From positions 62,001 to 126,000 of the forward strand of contig JBNMLH010000007.1 in assembly GCA_050875145.1 (NCBI GenBank): 64,000 nucleotides of DNA, in the 5' to 3' direction. Each line of letters begins with the position of its first letter. Positions within the stretch are counted from its first letter, which is position 1. The position numbers and the translations under genes are program-made. Below are positions 43,005 through 52,210 of the stretch, in pieces. The DNA comes from CAG-411 sp050875145 (lineage in GTDB: Bacteria > Bacillota > Clostridia > Lachnospirales > Lachnospiraceae). Below the pieces are notes generated by a model, which was not told where the DNA came from, made no database searches, and saw only the letters and a list, made by a program, of their open reading frames with translations.

Positions 43005-44063
43005 TTAAAGTTCTATTTTCATTTCGCCTTCTTTTAAAATTCCAAGCTTTTTCATGCCTTCTGCAATACCCAGTGAAATAACACCCGGTAAAACAAAACA
43101 AAGAAGACTGACCAGCAATAAAGCTTCTGATGCACCGATATTATTTTTAATCGTATTGTAAGCGGTGAGACAACCAGTAAGCCCTGTGGTGCCCATGGCA
43201 GCTCCCTTTGCTGTATTTGTAAATTTTAAAAATCCAGAAGCTCCCCCCAATATTGCACTGGATATGAGAGAGGGAAGTAATATGTAAGGTCGTTTTAATG
43301 TGTTTGCAAGCTGAAGCTTGGCAGTACCAATTCCCTGTGCGAATAAACCTACGAATTTATTGTCATGATAGCTTGCTACTGCATATCCAATCATGCTACA
43401 GCAGCATCCGATAGTTGCTGCACCAGCGGCAAGACCTTTTAGTTTTGCGATGCTGACAATAGAAAGTACGCTGATTGGTAATAGAGATAATATGCAGGAT
43501 AAACAGGCAATTACAATTCCCATTACAATATTGTTCTGTTTGGTTGCCCATTGAAATGCATCTGCAAGGCGAGTATTGATGACATCAAATCCCGGTGCTA
43601 AAAAGAGACCAGTGATTGTACCGCAGCCTCCTCCTACAAGAGGAATTAGCAATAAATCATATTGTGTTTTGCCAAGAATAAGTTTCCCTACTTCTAATGC
43701 AACATAGGCTGCAATAAAGGCACCAAGTGGATTACCGGCACCTGATAATTTTACCATACCTCCTACTTTAGATACGATAGAACTTTCAAATATAGCATCT
43801 GCATGAGCACCAACCATTCCGGAGAGCATGCCGCCTAATGCTACTAATGGAGGAGAAGCAAATTTTGATGCCATTCCCATAGCAATACCTGCACCAGTCA
43901 GCATAATTGCCAGTCCTCCTATTGTGATGAGAAAATCACCAATATCTTTGGTGATAAGAGTCCCCAATTGTTGTAAGATAATACCAAATGCATAGGTACA
44001 GAATATACCAAGTGCCATACCATTGATACCATCCACGAAAATGTGTGATAATATTTTTTTCAT
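43005..44063 (-). CDS. PTS EIIC family (PF13303-type) membrane protein
   Basis: 352 residues, about nine to ten membrane segments, Gly/Ala rich (for example GAGIAMGMASKFASPPLVALG, LVGGGCGTITGLFLAPGF). It matches the PTS_EIIC_2 family of membrane proteins rather than classical sugar EIIC; no EIIA or EIIB genes flank it, so a phosphotransferase function is doubtful and a sensor or transporter for an unknown solute is possible. The start at 44063 follows GGAGGATTTGT on the minus strand; the longer frame to 44174 has no ribosome site. A palindrome upstream (44116-44135) may be its operator. Confidence 0.85.
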   Translation of the reverse strand: MKKILSHIFVDGINGMALGIFCTYAFGIILQQLGTLITKDIGDFLITIGGLAIMLTGAGIAMGMASKFASPPLVALGGMLSGMVGAHADAIFESSIVSKVGGMVKLSGAGNPLGAFIAAYVALEVGKLILGKTQYDLLLIPLVGGGCGTITGLFLAPGFDVINTRLADAFQWATKQNNIVMGIVIACLSCILSLLPISVLSIVSIAKLKGLAAGAATIGCCCSMIGYAVASYHDNKFVGLFAQGIGTAKLQLANTLKRPYILLPSLISSAILGGASGFLKFTNTAKGAAMGTTGLTGCLTAYNTIKNNIGASEALLLVSLLCFVLPGVISLGIAEGMKKLGILKEGEMKIEL

Positions 44064-44115
44064 ACAAATCCTCCGCTTTTGTCCTTCCCAGGTCTGTTTT
44101 TTGTGTATGTAGAAA

Positions 44116-44135
44116 CTTACTTGAATCGAAGTAAG
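44116..44135. promoter_or_regulatory. Palindrome upstream of the PTS EIIC gene
   Basis: CTTACTT-GAATCG-AAGTAAG is a perfect 7-bp inverted repeat with a six-base centre, lying about 50 bases upstream of the EIIC start codon: a candidate operator. No -10/-35 pair is certain. Confidence 0.45.
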
Positions 44136-44268
44136 CTTGTGTGTTACACTGTTTTGTATATAGTAACGCACCATCTACTAGAGTAACACAAATTTAGTAG
44201 TGGGGCAAGTTTTTTGCATCTCATTTTTGGAAGGAAATGTAATATAAAAGGGTAAAGGAGGGAAAGAT

Positions 44269-44541
44269 ATGTTTCGCCTATGGGCAAAAATATTTAAAGA
44301 AAATCGTTTACTAAAAGATACAGTAGTTTGTAATGAGGATTATACTATGAGCCGTACAAAGAAAATATATGATGCGATTGATAAGATTTGTATTGAGTTT
44401 GATTTAGCACATCCCATCTGGTTACAATCTACTATACGAGATTTTCAACAACATGATAAATGTCGTTTTACAAAGGATAATTTTCCAGAGGAGATTGATT
44501 TTGACTATTTGGAAATACATGTGATAGAAGAAGATTATTAG
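44269..44541 (+). CDS. Conserved small hypothetical protein
   Basis: 90 residues, soluble, with no known domain. The sequence (WAKIFKENRLLKDTVVCNED ... AIDKICIEFDLAHPIWLQS ... EEIDFDYLEIHVIEEDY) has the look of a real, conserved small protein, with an invariant-looking HPIWL and acidic C-terminus. GGAGGGAAAGAT precedes the ATG. It is monocistronic, closed by a good terminator. Function unknown. Confidence 0.7.
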   Translation: MFRLWAKIFKENRLLKDTVVCNEDYTMSRTKKIYDAIDKICIEFDLAHPIWLQSTIRDFQQHDKCRFTKDNFPEEIDFDYLEIHVIEEDY

Positions 44542-44637
44542 TAGTACAGATGTTTCTGTTGTAATTTAAAATGGAGTGTTTTGCTAAGAGAATGTGTGAC
44601 TTTTACGTTTGTAAGTATCACAGACCTGTATAATAAT

Positions 44638-44668
44638 AAAAGATGCAGAATGTATTCTGCATCTTTTT
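44638..44668 (+). terminator. Intrinsic terminator
   Basis: AAAAGATGCAGAAT...ATTCTGCATCTTTT, followed by T; also usable in the opposite direction for prs. Confidence 0.85.
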
Positions 44669-44728
44669 GGTTTCGCTTTTTAAGTTTGAATTGTACTAAT
44701 AACGATTGCTATTCAAAGTTGGTGCAAT

Positions 44729-45904
44729 CTATTTTTTCTGTCCGTACTTTCTAAGAATCTTATCAATACGCTCTGCTGGGTTAAGCAGCTTGCTGATGGA
44801 TTCATCATGATTTAATGTGTCGATGATTAAAGCAATGTACTTGCTCATATCAACATTGATGTAATACTCTTTTGATAAAAGTTCCTCTGTCTGATATACA
44901 AGGTTTGTAGTAAGCATACGATAGAAAAGACCTTCTTCGTAGGCTTTGTCGAAACGATCTAAACCATTAGTAAACAGACCAAAAGTAGAAACGATAAAGA
45001 TACGGTTTGCATTTCTCTTCTTTAATTGTCTTGCAACATCAATCATACTATCACCAGAAGAAATCATATCATCTACGATAATAGCATCTTTTCCGTTTAA
45101 GTCTGGACCTAAGAAATCATGTGCAACAATTGGGTTTCTTCCGTCAACAATCTGTGTATAGTCACGACGTTTATAGAACATACCCATATCTACACCAAGA
45201 ACAGTTGCAAGGTAGATTGCTCTTCCTGTAGCACCTTCGTCAGGGCTGATTACCATTAAATGTTCTGGATCACATTTAATATCATCCACGTTCTGCAATA
45301 AAGCTTTGATAAATTGATAGTTTGGTAAAATAGTTTCAAATCCGTTCAAAGGAATTGCATTCTGTACTCTAGGATCATGAGCATCAAATGTAATGATATT
45401 ATCTACACCCATGCTGATTAATTCCTGAAGTGCTAATGCACAATCAAGAGATTCTCTGGAAGAACGTTTATGCTGTCTACTTTCATATAAGAAAGGCATA
45501 ATAACAGTAATTCTTCTAGCCTTACCACTTACAGCAGCAATAACACGCTTCAAATCAGCAAAGTGGTCATCTGGTGACATGTGGTTTTCGTGTCCACATA
45601 CAGTGTAAGTCAGACTATAATTACAAACGTCTACCAAAAGGTATAAATCGTCACCTCTTACTGATTCTTTGATGACACATTTTGCTTCACCTGAACCAAA
45701 ACGTGGTGTGCTTACATCTAAAAGATAAGAATCTTTTTTGTAACCGCGGTATGCAATACTGCTACTATTTTCGTCATTACGTTTGTTACGCCAATCTACT
45801 AAATACTGGTCAACTTTTTCGCCTAATGCCTGACTGCTTTTTAAGGCAACCAAACCTAGAGAACCAACTGGAATAGTGTTAAAAATTTTCTGATCCTGTG
45901 ACAT
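44729..45904 (-). CDS. prs: Ribose-phosphate pyrophosphokinase
   Basis: Makes PRPP from ribose 5-phosphate and ATP for purine, pyrimidine, histidine and tryptophan synthesis. 391 residues, longer than the usual ~315, with the N-terminal extension and insertions seen in Lachnospiraceae/Clostridia. Motifs: catalytic/metal region FDAHDPRVQNAIPLNGFE, pyrophosphate loop ISPDEGATGRA, and the PRPP-binding signature DAIIVDDMISSGDSMIDVA. The flexible-loop Lys/Arg region (YKRRDYTQI) is present. A GGAGG precedes the ATG at 45904 on the minus strand, and a promoter lies at 46089-46117 just inside the gap. Confidence 0.93.
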   Translation of the reverse strand: MSQDQKIFNTIPVGSLGLVALKSSQALGEKVDQYLVDWRNKRNDENSSSIAYRGYKKDSYLLDVSTPRFGSGEAKCVIKESVRGDDLYLLVDVCNYSLTYTVCGHENHMSPDDHFADLKRVIAAVSGKARRITVIMPFLYESRQHKRSSRESLDCALALQELISMGVDNIITFDAHDPRVQNAIPLNGFETILPNYQFIKALLQNVDDIKCDPEHLMVISPDEGATGRAIYLATVLGVDMGMFYKRRDYTQIVDGRNPIVAHDFLGPDLNGKDAIIVDDMISSGDSMIDVARQLKKRNANRIFIVSTFGLFTNGLDRFDKAYEEGLFYRMLTTNLVYQTEELLSKEYYINVDMSKYIALIIDTLNHDESISKLLNPAERIDKILRKYGQKK

Positions 45905-46088
45905 GAGATATCCTCCGTTTAATAAATAAAAGATGAACTGTGATATGCATGATAAAGGTGAGAAGTTTCACAGCTCAATAATGATAGTTACATATATATG
46001 CTATTTTAAACTGGTAAAACGACCAGCCAATAGTGTACGAAAGTAATCAATAAGATAATGTTAGTAAATCCTACCAAGTCCACCTTAA

Positions 46089-46117
46089 TTTATACCATTA
46101 TACATAATTTTCGTCAA
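46089..46117 (-). promoter_or_regulatory. Promoter of prs
   Basis: On the minus strand TTGACG (46117-46112), 17-base spacer, TATAAA (46094-46089), giving a 5' leader of about 175 bases. Confidence 0.6.
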
Positions 46118-46124
46118 GGAAAAC

Positions 46125-47150
46125 TTATGGGATTGCCTTTTTGATACGAATATCTGTTCCAAAAAGCTTTAAAATAGTATAATTGCTTACGATTCTGGAA
46201 AAAATACGTTCGCTGTATTGCTCGCTCAAATCGTCTAAAGATAGGTTTGTAGAAATAATAGTAGATTTTTCAGACAGTAACCGTTCATTTAAGCAGGTAT
46301 AAAGCTGAGAGTTTGTAAAACTGTTGGCAAGCTCTGTACCAAGGTCGTCAATAATCAACAGATCACAATCTAAAATACCTTCAAATTGTTCTTCAATCGT
46401 ATCATCTTTTGTTTTAGAAAACTTGTGTTTTTCCAAAATATCAAATAATTCAAATGCAGTTAGATAAATAACAGTGTGAGCACTTTCGATTAATTCTTTT
46501 GCAATACAGTTGCTAAGAAAGGTCTTTCCTGCTCCAGAGTTTCCATATAGTAAAATATTCTCAAATTTCTGGTCAAAATTCTGAATAAAATTTTGGCAGG
46601 ATGCTACAATATGTACCATATTCTCATAAGAAGTAATACCTGTGGCAGCATCTACGAAATCTTGATCAAAATAATCATAGGAAAAAGTTGAGAAATTTTC
46701 CTTTTCAATCACATTACGAATATTGGACTGGTGATAGAGCATATCAACAATGGCTTGTTTAAAACAGTGACATTTATTTTTGCTAAGCAAGATATGTTCC
46801 TCATCTGGCCATACTTCGTCTGTTATATAACCCGTATCCTTACAATCTGGACAGGTGTAGTGAAGTGTCAGGTAATCTTCAGGGTACCCATGTGCCATAA
46901 GAAGTGCTTTTTTATTTTCAGACAATTCCTGATTAGCAGAGCGAAGTCGTTCTAATGCATCTTCATCACCGAGAAGGGATAATTTTATTGTTTTGGTAGC
47001 ATTGGACGCAATTTCATTATCTAATTCTCTTAATGCCGGAATAGCCTGATAAATGGCATCCTGTTTTTCTCTGAGGATTCGATGGTTTTCTAACTGGCGT
47101 TTATCATATTCTCTTAAAATTTGGTTGTATTGTTCATTTTTCAGAGGCAT
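46125..47150 (-). CDS. DnaI/DnaC-like helicase loader ATPase
   Basis: 341 residues. N-terminal helical region with a zinc-binding Cys cluster (YTCPDCKDTGYI, KNKCHCFK, about residues 99-130) typical of DnaI. Then AAA+ ATPase: Walker A YGNSGAGKTFLSN (about 202-214), Walker B LLIIDDLGTELA, sensor IISTNLSLDDL, Arg finger region SRIVSNYTILKLFG. It loads the replicative helicase at origins and restart sites. The gene starts 65 bases after the end of the DnaD-like gene and lies in the same direction, so the two probably form a primosome operon. Confidence 0.9.
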   Translation of the reverse strand: MPLKNEQYNQILREYDKRQLENHRILREKQDAIYQAIPALRELDNEIASNATKTIKLSLLGDEDALERLRSANQELSENKKALLMAHGYPEDYLTLHYTCPDCKDTGYITDEVWPDEEHILLSKNKCHCFKQAIVDMLYHQSNIRNVIEKENFSTFSYDYFDQDFVDAATGITSYENMVHIVASCQNFIQNFDQKFENILLYGNSGAGKTFLSNCIAKELIESAHTVIYLTAFELFDILEKHKFSKTKDDTIEEQFEGILDCDLLIIDDLGTELANSFTNSQLYTCLNERLLSEKSTIISTNLSLDDLSEQYSERIFSRIVSNYTILKLFGTDIRIKKAIP

Positions 47151-47215
47151 AGTCCAACAATCCTTTCATTCGATAAATCCTGTATGGCAGTTATTTTATT
47201 ATCGTAATACATCTT

Positions 47216-48346
47216 TTAGGAATTTCGACTCTTTTCTAACAGCTTTTTTTCTAAGGATGAGTAATCTTCCTTCGTGTAATTACGTTGTGGAAACTGATTA
47301 AATTTATTATTGGTAACTGGTTTGCTTGGTGTATTTACCTGTTTCTGCTTGTGAAGTTGATCCTGTCTGGCAATATCCGCAGGAGTATGTACACCTTCTC
47401 GATACCAACTTTCTAAAATAGAATTGGCATATTTAAAATCCGGTTTTTGAATTTTTAAAAGAGTACGACTACAGGCCGCCTCGATCATCTTTTTATCAAA
47501 GCCCATTTGTTTTACCCAACGGTCAATATAATCTAGTTCTACTTTGCCTGGCATGCGGTTTAGTCCAAACGCCTGGCATACCGCAATATAGTCCTCATTG
47601 TATGCAATCATGGCTTTGGTTGCCTGTTCAGGAGTGCGTATGCCTTCCTTATCCCAAGAAATAGCTACTTTTTCAATATATTCTGGTCTTTTTTTGTGCC
47701 GCTCTCCCACGCAGTAATCATATAAGTAAAAGATTAATTCGGGTGAGAAATTCAACTGGCGGTAAATAAAAGTTGCAGTTTGTATATCTTTTGGCGTGAG
47801 TGGCCTTTCTAAATGAGATTGTGCCATTAACAAAATTGTGGAAAAAACGCTGTCATTTTCTTTGAGTTGATTAATCTCCTCCGGATCAATTTCTTTTCGT
47901 ATGCGGGTATCCTGCTTTTCCACAGAGGTTGTTTGATTTGCATAATCAGAAAATTGTGTCTGTGGATAGGCAGCAGTATAGTTTTCTTTTCCGCTTTTTG
48001 GTGTATAAGAATGGGATGGTTGAGGTTTTATTTCTGGTAGCTTATTTTGTTTTTTATTTTTGGGTTCTAACATCTGCAAGTCGGAAATAGAACCGTTTGA
48101 AGTCTTGGTAAGCTGTATCAGTTGTTCCTTTTCCCAGTACCTTAATGCACGTAATACATCCCCTTCTGTATAATCAAAATAATCAGAAATAGAAGAAATG
48201 GAAACTTCTTGTGCGTCTGCCTGTATAAGTCGCAACAAATATAAGTATATTTTTACATAGTTTCCATTTGCAGATGGCATGTAATCATCTATGAAATGGT
48301 TAGAAATGGTTGTTGTAGAACCAGTTGTTGCATGGTGTAGTCGCAT
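47216..48346 (-). CDS. dnaD: DnaD domain primosomal protein
   Basis: 376 residues. N-terminal winged helix (FIDDYMPSANGNYVKIYLYLLRLIQADAQEVSISSISDYFDYTE, here read in two parts, about 18-60), a charged variable linker (about 100-175), and a C-terminal DnaD/DnaB_2 helical domain. The latter includes RPLTPKDIQTATFIYRQL, LIFYLYDYCVGERHKK and the signature YIEKVAISWDKEGIRTPEQA. A second similar segment ends with ANSILESWYREGVHTPADIA, so the protein carries two copies of the YxxxI-x-xW-x-xxGI/V-xTp motif. It remodels DNA for helicase loading. The gene is preceded by a cluster of DnaA boxes (48399-48636). Confidence 0.9.
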   Translation of the reverse strand: MRLHHATTGSTTTISNHFIDDYMPSANGNYVKIYLYLLRLIQADAQEVSISSISDYFDYTEGDVLRALRYWEKEQLIQLTKTSNGSISDLQMLEPKNKKQNKLPEIKPQPSHSYTPKSGKENYTAAYPQTQFSDYANQTTSVEKQDTRIRKEIDPEEINQLKENDSVFSTILLMAQSHLERPLTPKDIQTATFIYRQLNFSPELIFYLYDYCVGERHKKRPEYIEKVAISWDKEGIRTPEQATKAMIAYNEDYIAVCQAFGLNRMPGKVELDYIDRWVKQMGFDKKMIEAACSRTLLKIQKPDFKYANSILESWYREGVHTPADIARQDQLHKQKQVNTPSKPVTNNKFNQFPQRNYTKEDYSSLEKKLLEKSRNS

Positions 48347-48398
48347 GAAAGTTTCCCTCCTAAAAAATGTTCCTGTTTGTTAGTGTTAGTATAACATA

Positions 48399-48636
48399 GG
48401 TGGATAAAAAAGGGCAAGGATGTGAGTTGTCCACTATTTATAGTGTGGATGTTGTGGATAATGTGGATTTTTGTTTGATTTTATAAAAGAGAATGTGCGT
48501 AAACTGTCGCAAAATGCCATAATGTGAGGTTTTGAGTTGTAATATATATAGATACTGAAATGTGGACAAATAAAAAAGAAATCCACAGTGGATACCAACA
48601 AAAAAATGTTGATAACCCTGTGGATAATGTGGATAA
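48399..48636. promoter_or_regulatory. DnaA-box cluster upstream of dnaD
   Basis: Three perfect TGTGGATAA (reverse complement of the DnaA consensus TTATCCACA) lie at 48453-48461, 48619-48627 and 48628-48636. Near matches lie at 48399-48407, 48444-48450, 48462-48470, 48561-48569, 48581-48587 and 48607-48615. All but one have the same orientation. The cluster covers the whole gap between murC and dnaD. Confidence 0.75.
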
Positions 48637-48637
48637 A

Positions 48638-50020
48638 TTATTTTCCAAGTAGGGATTCGCCCACTTTTACTATATCTCCGGCACCCATAGTTATTAACAA
48701 ATCGCCTGTGACACAATTTTTTAATAAAAAGTTTTCGATTTCATCAAAAGTTGGAAAATAATATGCTTCTGTTCCTAGTTCTTTAATTTTTTCCATAATA
48801 TCAGCAGAGGAAATATCACCCGGATCGACTTCTCTGGCAGCGTAGATATCAGCTAAAACTACTTTATCAGCTTTTGAAAGTGCCTGGGCAAATTCATCTA
48901 AAAATGCCTTTGTTCTTGTATAGGTGTGAGGTTGGAATACACACCAGGTAGTTTTATGTGGATATTTCTTTGCAGCTTCTAAAGTTGCAGCAATTTCTGT
49001 AGGGTGATGTGCATAATCATCAATGATGGTAATACCGCCTAATTCTCCTTTGTATTCAAAACGGCGGTCGGTTCCTTCAAAAGCAGATAGTCCTTTTTGA
49101 ATAGATTCAATGGAAATATCCAAATAACGAGCCAATGCAATTGCAGATAAAGCGTTTGAAATATTGTGTTCACCGACTACAGAAAGTTTAATGTGAGTCA
49201 GCAATGTTCCCTTTTCCATAACATCAAAGGAACCATGACCAAGTTCATCATAGGTAATATTGGTAGCATAATAATCGCAGCTCTGGTCAGAAATACTGTA
49301 AGTAGTTACTTGTCCCTGACAGCAGTCAGCAATTTCCTTATAGTTATCAATGTTTCCATTGATAATCAGTAAGCCGTTTTCAGGAAGTAGTGCAGTGAAT
49401 TTCTTGAATGAATTTCGAATATCTGCTAAATCTTTAAAAAAGTCCATATGGTCTTCTTCTATATTTAATATCAGGTTAATCGTTGGATGAAATTTTAAAA
49501 AGCTGTTTGTATATTCACATGCTTCTGTTACAAAATTATCAGAATGTCCAATACGGAGATTTCCGTGAATTGCTTTTAAAATTCCGCCTACTGAAATCGT
49601 AGGGTCCAAATCGGCAGCCAGAAGGATGTGGGATATCATGGATGTTGTTGTTGTTTTTCCATGTGTACCTGAGACAGCAATGGCACGAGGGTAGTTTTTC
49701 ATAACCTGTCCCACCATCTCCGCACGATCCATCATAGGAATGCCTGCTTCTTTTGCTGCAAGATATTCTTCGTTTGTATTGCTGATTGCGGCTGTATAAA
49801 CAACCAAATCAATGTCTGGTGTGATATTTTCTTTACATTGTCCATATTTTACGGTAATACCAAGACTTTCCAAATGTTTGGTAAGCTTGGATTCCTGCTG
49901 GTCAGAACCACTAACAGTAAATCCCTTTGCGTGTAACAATTCGGCGAAACCACTCATGCTGATACCGCCTATCCCCATAAAATAAACATGTCCTTTTTTT
50001 TGAAAATCAATATGATACAT
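48638..50020 (-). CDS. murC: UDP-N-acetylmuramate-L-alanine ligase
   Basis: Adds L-Ala to UDP-MurNAc, the first amino-acid step of peptidoglycan stem peptide synthesis. 460 residues. N-terminal nucleotide-binding GIGGISMSGFAELLHAKG, ATP-binding loop SGTHGKTTTTSM (about 117-128), NIEEDHMDFF, GEHNISNALSAI, the DYAHHPTEI motif, and the TYTRTK stretch. The full-length three-domain Mur ligase is intact. AAGGAAGT lies before the ATG at 50020 on the minus strand. It reads towards the dnaD operon and might contribute read-through into the DnaA-box region. Confidence 0.95.
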   Translation of the reverse strand: MYHIDFQKKGHVYFMGIGGISMSGFAELLHAKGFTVSGSDQQESKLTKHLESLGITVKYGQCKENITPDIDLVVYTAAISNTNEEYLAAKEAGIPMMDRAEMVGQVMKNYPRAIAVSGTHGKTTTTSMISHILLAADLDPTISVGGILKAIHGNLRIGHSDNFVTEACEYTNSFLKFHPTINLILNIEEDHMDFFKDLADIRNSFKKFTALLPENGLLIINGNIDNYKEIADCCQGQVTTYSISDQSCDYYATNITYDELGHGSFDVMEKGTLLTHIKLSVVGEHNISNALSAIALARYLDISIESIQKGLSAFEGTDRRFEYKGELGGITIIDDYAHHPTEIAATLEAAKKYPHKTTWCVFQPHTYTRTKAFLDEFAQALSKADKVVLADIYAAREVDPGDISSADIMEKIKELGTEAYYFPTFDEIENFLLKNCVTGDLLITMGAGDIVKVGESLLGK

Positions 50021-50229
50021 AAGTACACTTCCTTTTCCTTATTTTCGTGGCAAAAATCCTATCTTTCATTATAACCCTAAAATAGAGAAAAAGAAACTAA
50101 AAGTTAAATGGTTTTGATTGAATGGTTACTGGAATTTAGACGGTGTCTTGTGTGGACAGGGAGCTGGGAAAACGATATAATAAGAAAGAATTATTTTTGA
50201 ACGAAAAACCAAAGAGAGGGAGCGTTATT

Positions 50230-51456
50230 ATGAAAAAGAAAAAAGGTACAGGAAAACGTATGTTGGCAGGTATTCTTACGGTTGCCATGTTACTGGAAGG
50301 TGGTGCACTGGGAACTACATTTGCACAGACAACGGTTTCTACAAAAACAAATACACAAATACAGTTGCAACAAAATGAAGGAAAAGTGGATACTTTCGAC
50401 ACAGAGGAAGTGCAGGTTGTCAGTGAAGTAGAATCACAAATTATGGCAGCAACTCCTGCCGCAGTGCAAGGAAAGGATGTCATAACCAGTACAGGTCCCG
50501 CAGTTACCACGCAACCAGCGGTTACGGAACAGGCAACAATGACACCAGAAGTGAAAGAAACGAAGAAACCAGAGGAAACTGCTCAGGTAATCGTAACTAC
50601 AAAACCGGCCATTACACCTGTAGCAACTCCCAAAGCTACGAAAGCTCCAACGGTAACAACACCAACATTTACGCTTCGGACAACAGGAAAGGGACAGGCG
50701 ATTGTCGGTTTGAAAAAGACAAAAGGTGGTGTGGAAGGTCTTGTAGTATCCTATTGTCTTGGAAGTGGAAAATATAAGACGATAGGTACCTACAAGAATC
50801 AAAAGAATTTTTTGTATTTATCCAGATTGAAAGTAAACAAAACCTATACATTTCGTGTGCGTGCTTATAAAACTGTAAATGGCAAAAAACTTTACAGTAA
50901 GTATGCAACGAAGAAAATTAAGATTAGTAATAAATCCACTAAACTAATAAAGGGAAATTATAAGGTAGGAAGTGTATATGGACCAAATCTTACACAGATT
51001 CAATTAAACCAAGTGAAAAATAAAGTACAGTATTTTAAGGATCATTTTATAGATGATAAAATGTCGGATGTGGTAAAGGTAAGAATTGCACATGATTATT
51101 TGTGTCAGATATGCTCGTATGCGCCAGACTGGTCGAAGAATGCTGCAAACTCTGCCTGGGGAGCTTTGGTATATGGACAGGCACAATGTTCTGGATATGC
51201 GAGAGCCATGAAAGCGTTGTGTGATGGTATTGGAATTGGTTGCTATTATGTACATGCAAACAGCAAGGCCGTTAATCCAAGTCATCAGTGGAATGAGGTA
51301 AAAGTAGATGGCAAGTGGTATATTATAGATGTGCAGTGTAATGATTCGTCTGGATTTTATGCATTTTTCCTTGTCAGTGCAAAATATTATCAGTCAGCAG
51401 GAATGCGATGGGATACGGATAAGTATCCAAAGTGTAAATCTAATTATAAATGGTAG
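50230..51456 (+). CDS. Secreted transglutaminase-like protein with fibronectin III-like module
   Basis: 408 residues, signal peptide at 1-34 (KKKKGTGKRMLAGILTVAML ... TFAQ). A Thr/Pro/Ala-rich linker (about 60-155, many PxxTxxP) leads to a fibronectin III-like module (about 155-240, TLRTTGKGQAIVGLKKTKGG). The C-terminal transglutaminase core has Cys in GQAQCSGYARAMKAL, His in SHQWNEVKVDG and Asp in WYIIDVQCND, so the catalytic triad is complete. It likely acts as a cell-surface protease or crosslinking-type enzyme. GAGAGGGAG precedes ATG 50230; the 50143 start is rejected. The pseudouridine synthase gene follows nine bases after the stop. Confidence 0.87.
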   Translation: MKKKKGTGKRMLAGILTVAMLLEGGALGTTFAQTTVSTKTNTQIQLQQNEGKVDTFDTEEVQVVSEVESQIMAATPAAVQGKDVITSTGPAVTTQPAVTEQATMTPEVKETKKPEETAQVIVTTKPAITPVATPKATKAPTVTTPTFTLRTTGKGQAIVGLKKTKGGVEGLVVSYCLGSGKYKTIGTYKNQKNFLYLSRLKVNKTYTFRVRAYKTVNGKKLYSKYATKKIKISNKSTKLIKGNYKVGSVYGPNLTQIQLNQVKNKVQYFKDHFIDDKMSDVVKVRIAHDYLCQICSYAPDWSKNAANSAWGALVYGQAQCSGYARAMKALCDGIGIGCYYVHANSKAVNPSHQWNEVKVDGKWYIIDVQCNDSSGFYAFFLVSAKYYQSAGMRWDTDKYPKCKSNYKW

Positions 51457-51465
51457 GAGAATAAG

Positions 51466-52146
51466 ATGGAGTTAAATATACTTTATGAGGATAAAGACAT
51501 TTTAGTTTGTGAAAAGTTGCCGGGTGTTCCTGTGCAGAGCGATAAGACCCTAGATTATGATTTGGTAAATCAGTTAAAAAACTATCGGTTTGAAAAAGAG
51601 GACACAGCACCATATATTGGTCTGGTGCATCGATTGGATCGACCGGTAGGAGGGGTGATGGTATTTGGAAAGACAGCGGAGGCTACCAAAAAACTTTCGC
51701 AGCAGATACAGCAAAAGCAAATGAAAAAGACATACTTGTGTATTGTAACGAAGGAATTACCAGATTTGTTAGGAGCAGATAAGGTTCTACTTACAGACTA
51801 TCTAAAAAAGGACGGAAGAACAAATACTTCTCGGATTGTTTCACAAAGTGACAGGGCAGGAAAAAAAGCACAGCTTTATTACCAAGTAAAAAAGGTGACA
51901 GATGGTTGTTCACTGGTGGAAGTGGAGTTATTGACGGGAAGACATCATCAGATACGGGTACAGATGGCAGCGCATGTAGCTGGCATTTTGGGAGATACAA
52001 AGTATAATGTACATGCAGAGAAAAATGATAGAGGCAAGGGGATTGCACTCTATTCTAATACCCTCTCCATCGTGCATCCGAAAACAGGAAAAAGACTTAC
52101 ATTTTCCAATAAGCCTAAGGGTGGATATTGGGAAGGATATGTATAA
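51466..52146 (+). CDS. RluA-family pseudouridine synthase
   Basis: 226 residues; isomerises uridine to pseudouridine in rRNA or tRNA. The catalytic motif is GLVHRLDRPVGGVMVFGKT (Asp of HRLDR, about residue 57). Downstream motifs are KKTYLCIVT and LLTGRHHQIRVQMA, the RluA-type C-terminal signature. It lacks an N-terminal S4 domain, so it resembles the shorter RluA/TruC-like branch; the exact target is not deducible. It follows the transglutaminase gene closely and may be read with it, although function is unrelated. GGAGAATAAG precedes the ATG. Confidence 0.9.
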   Translation: MELNILYEDKDILVCEKLPGVPVQSDKTLDYDLVNQLKNYRFEKEDTAPYIGLVHRLDRPVGGVMVFGKTAEATKKLSQQIQQKQMKKTYLCIVTKELPDLLGADKVLLTDYLKKDGRTNTSRIVSQSDRAGKKAQLYYQVKKVTDGCSLVEVELLTGRHHQIRVQMAAHVAGILGDTKYNVHAEKNDRGKGIALYSNTLSIVHPKTGKRLTFSNKPKGGYWEGYV

Positions 52147-52210
52147 ATTTGTTGCAAGGGGGCATAGTAAACAGTACCACTATGAAAGAATGTAAATGGG
52201 GGGAGTTTCT

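Noticed and set aside
48399..48636. Chromosomal replication origin
   Set aside because: There is a DnaA-box cluster but no dnaA or dnaN nearby and no evident A+T-rich unwinding track distinct from background; kept as a regulatory or titration site.
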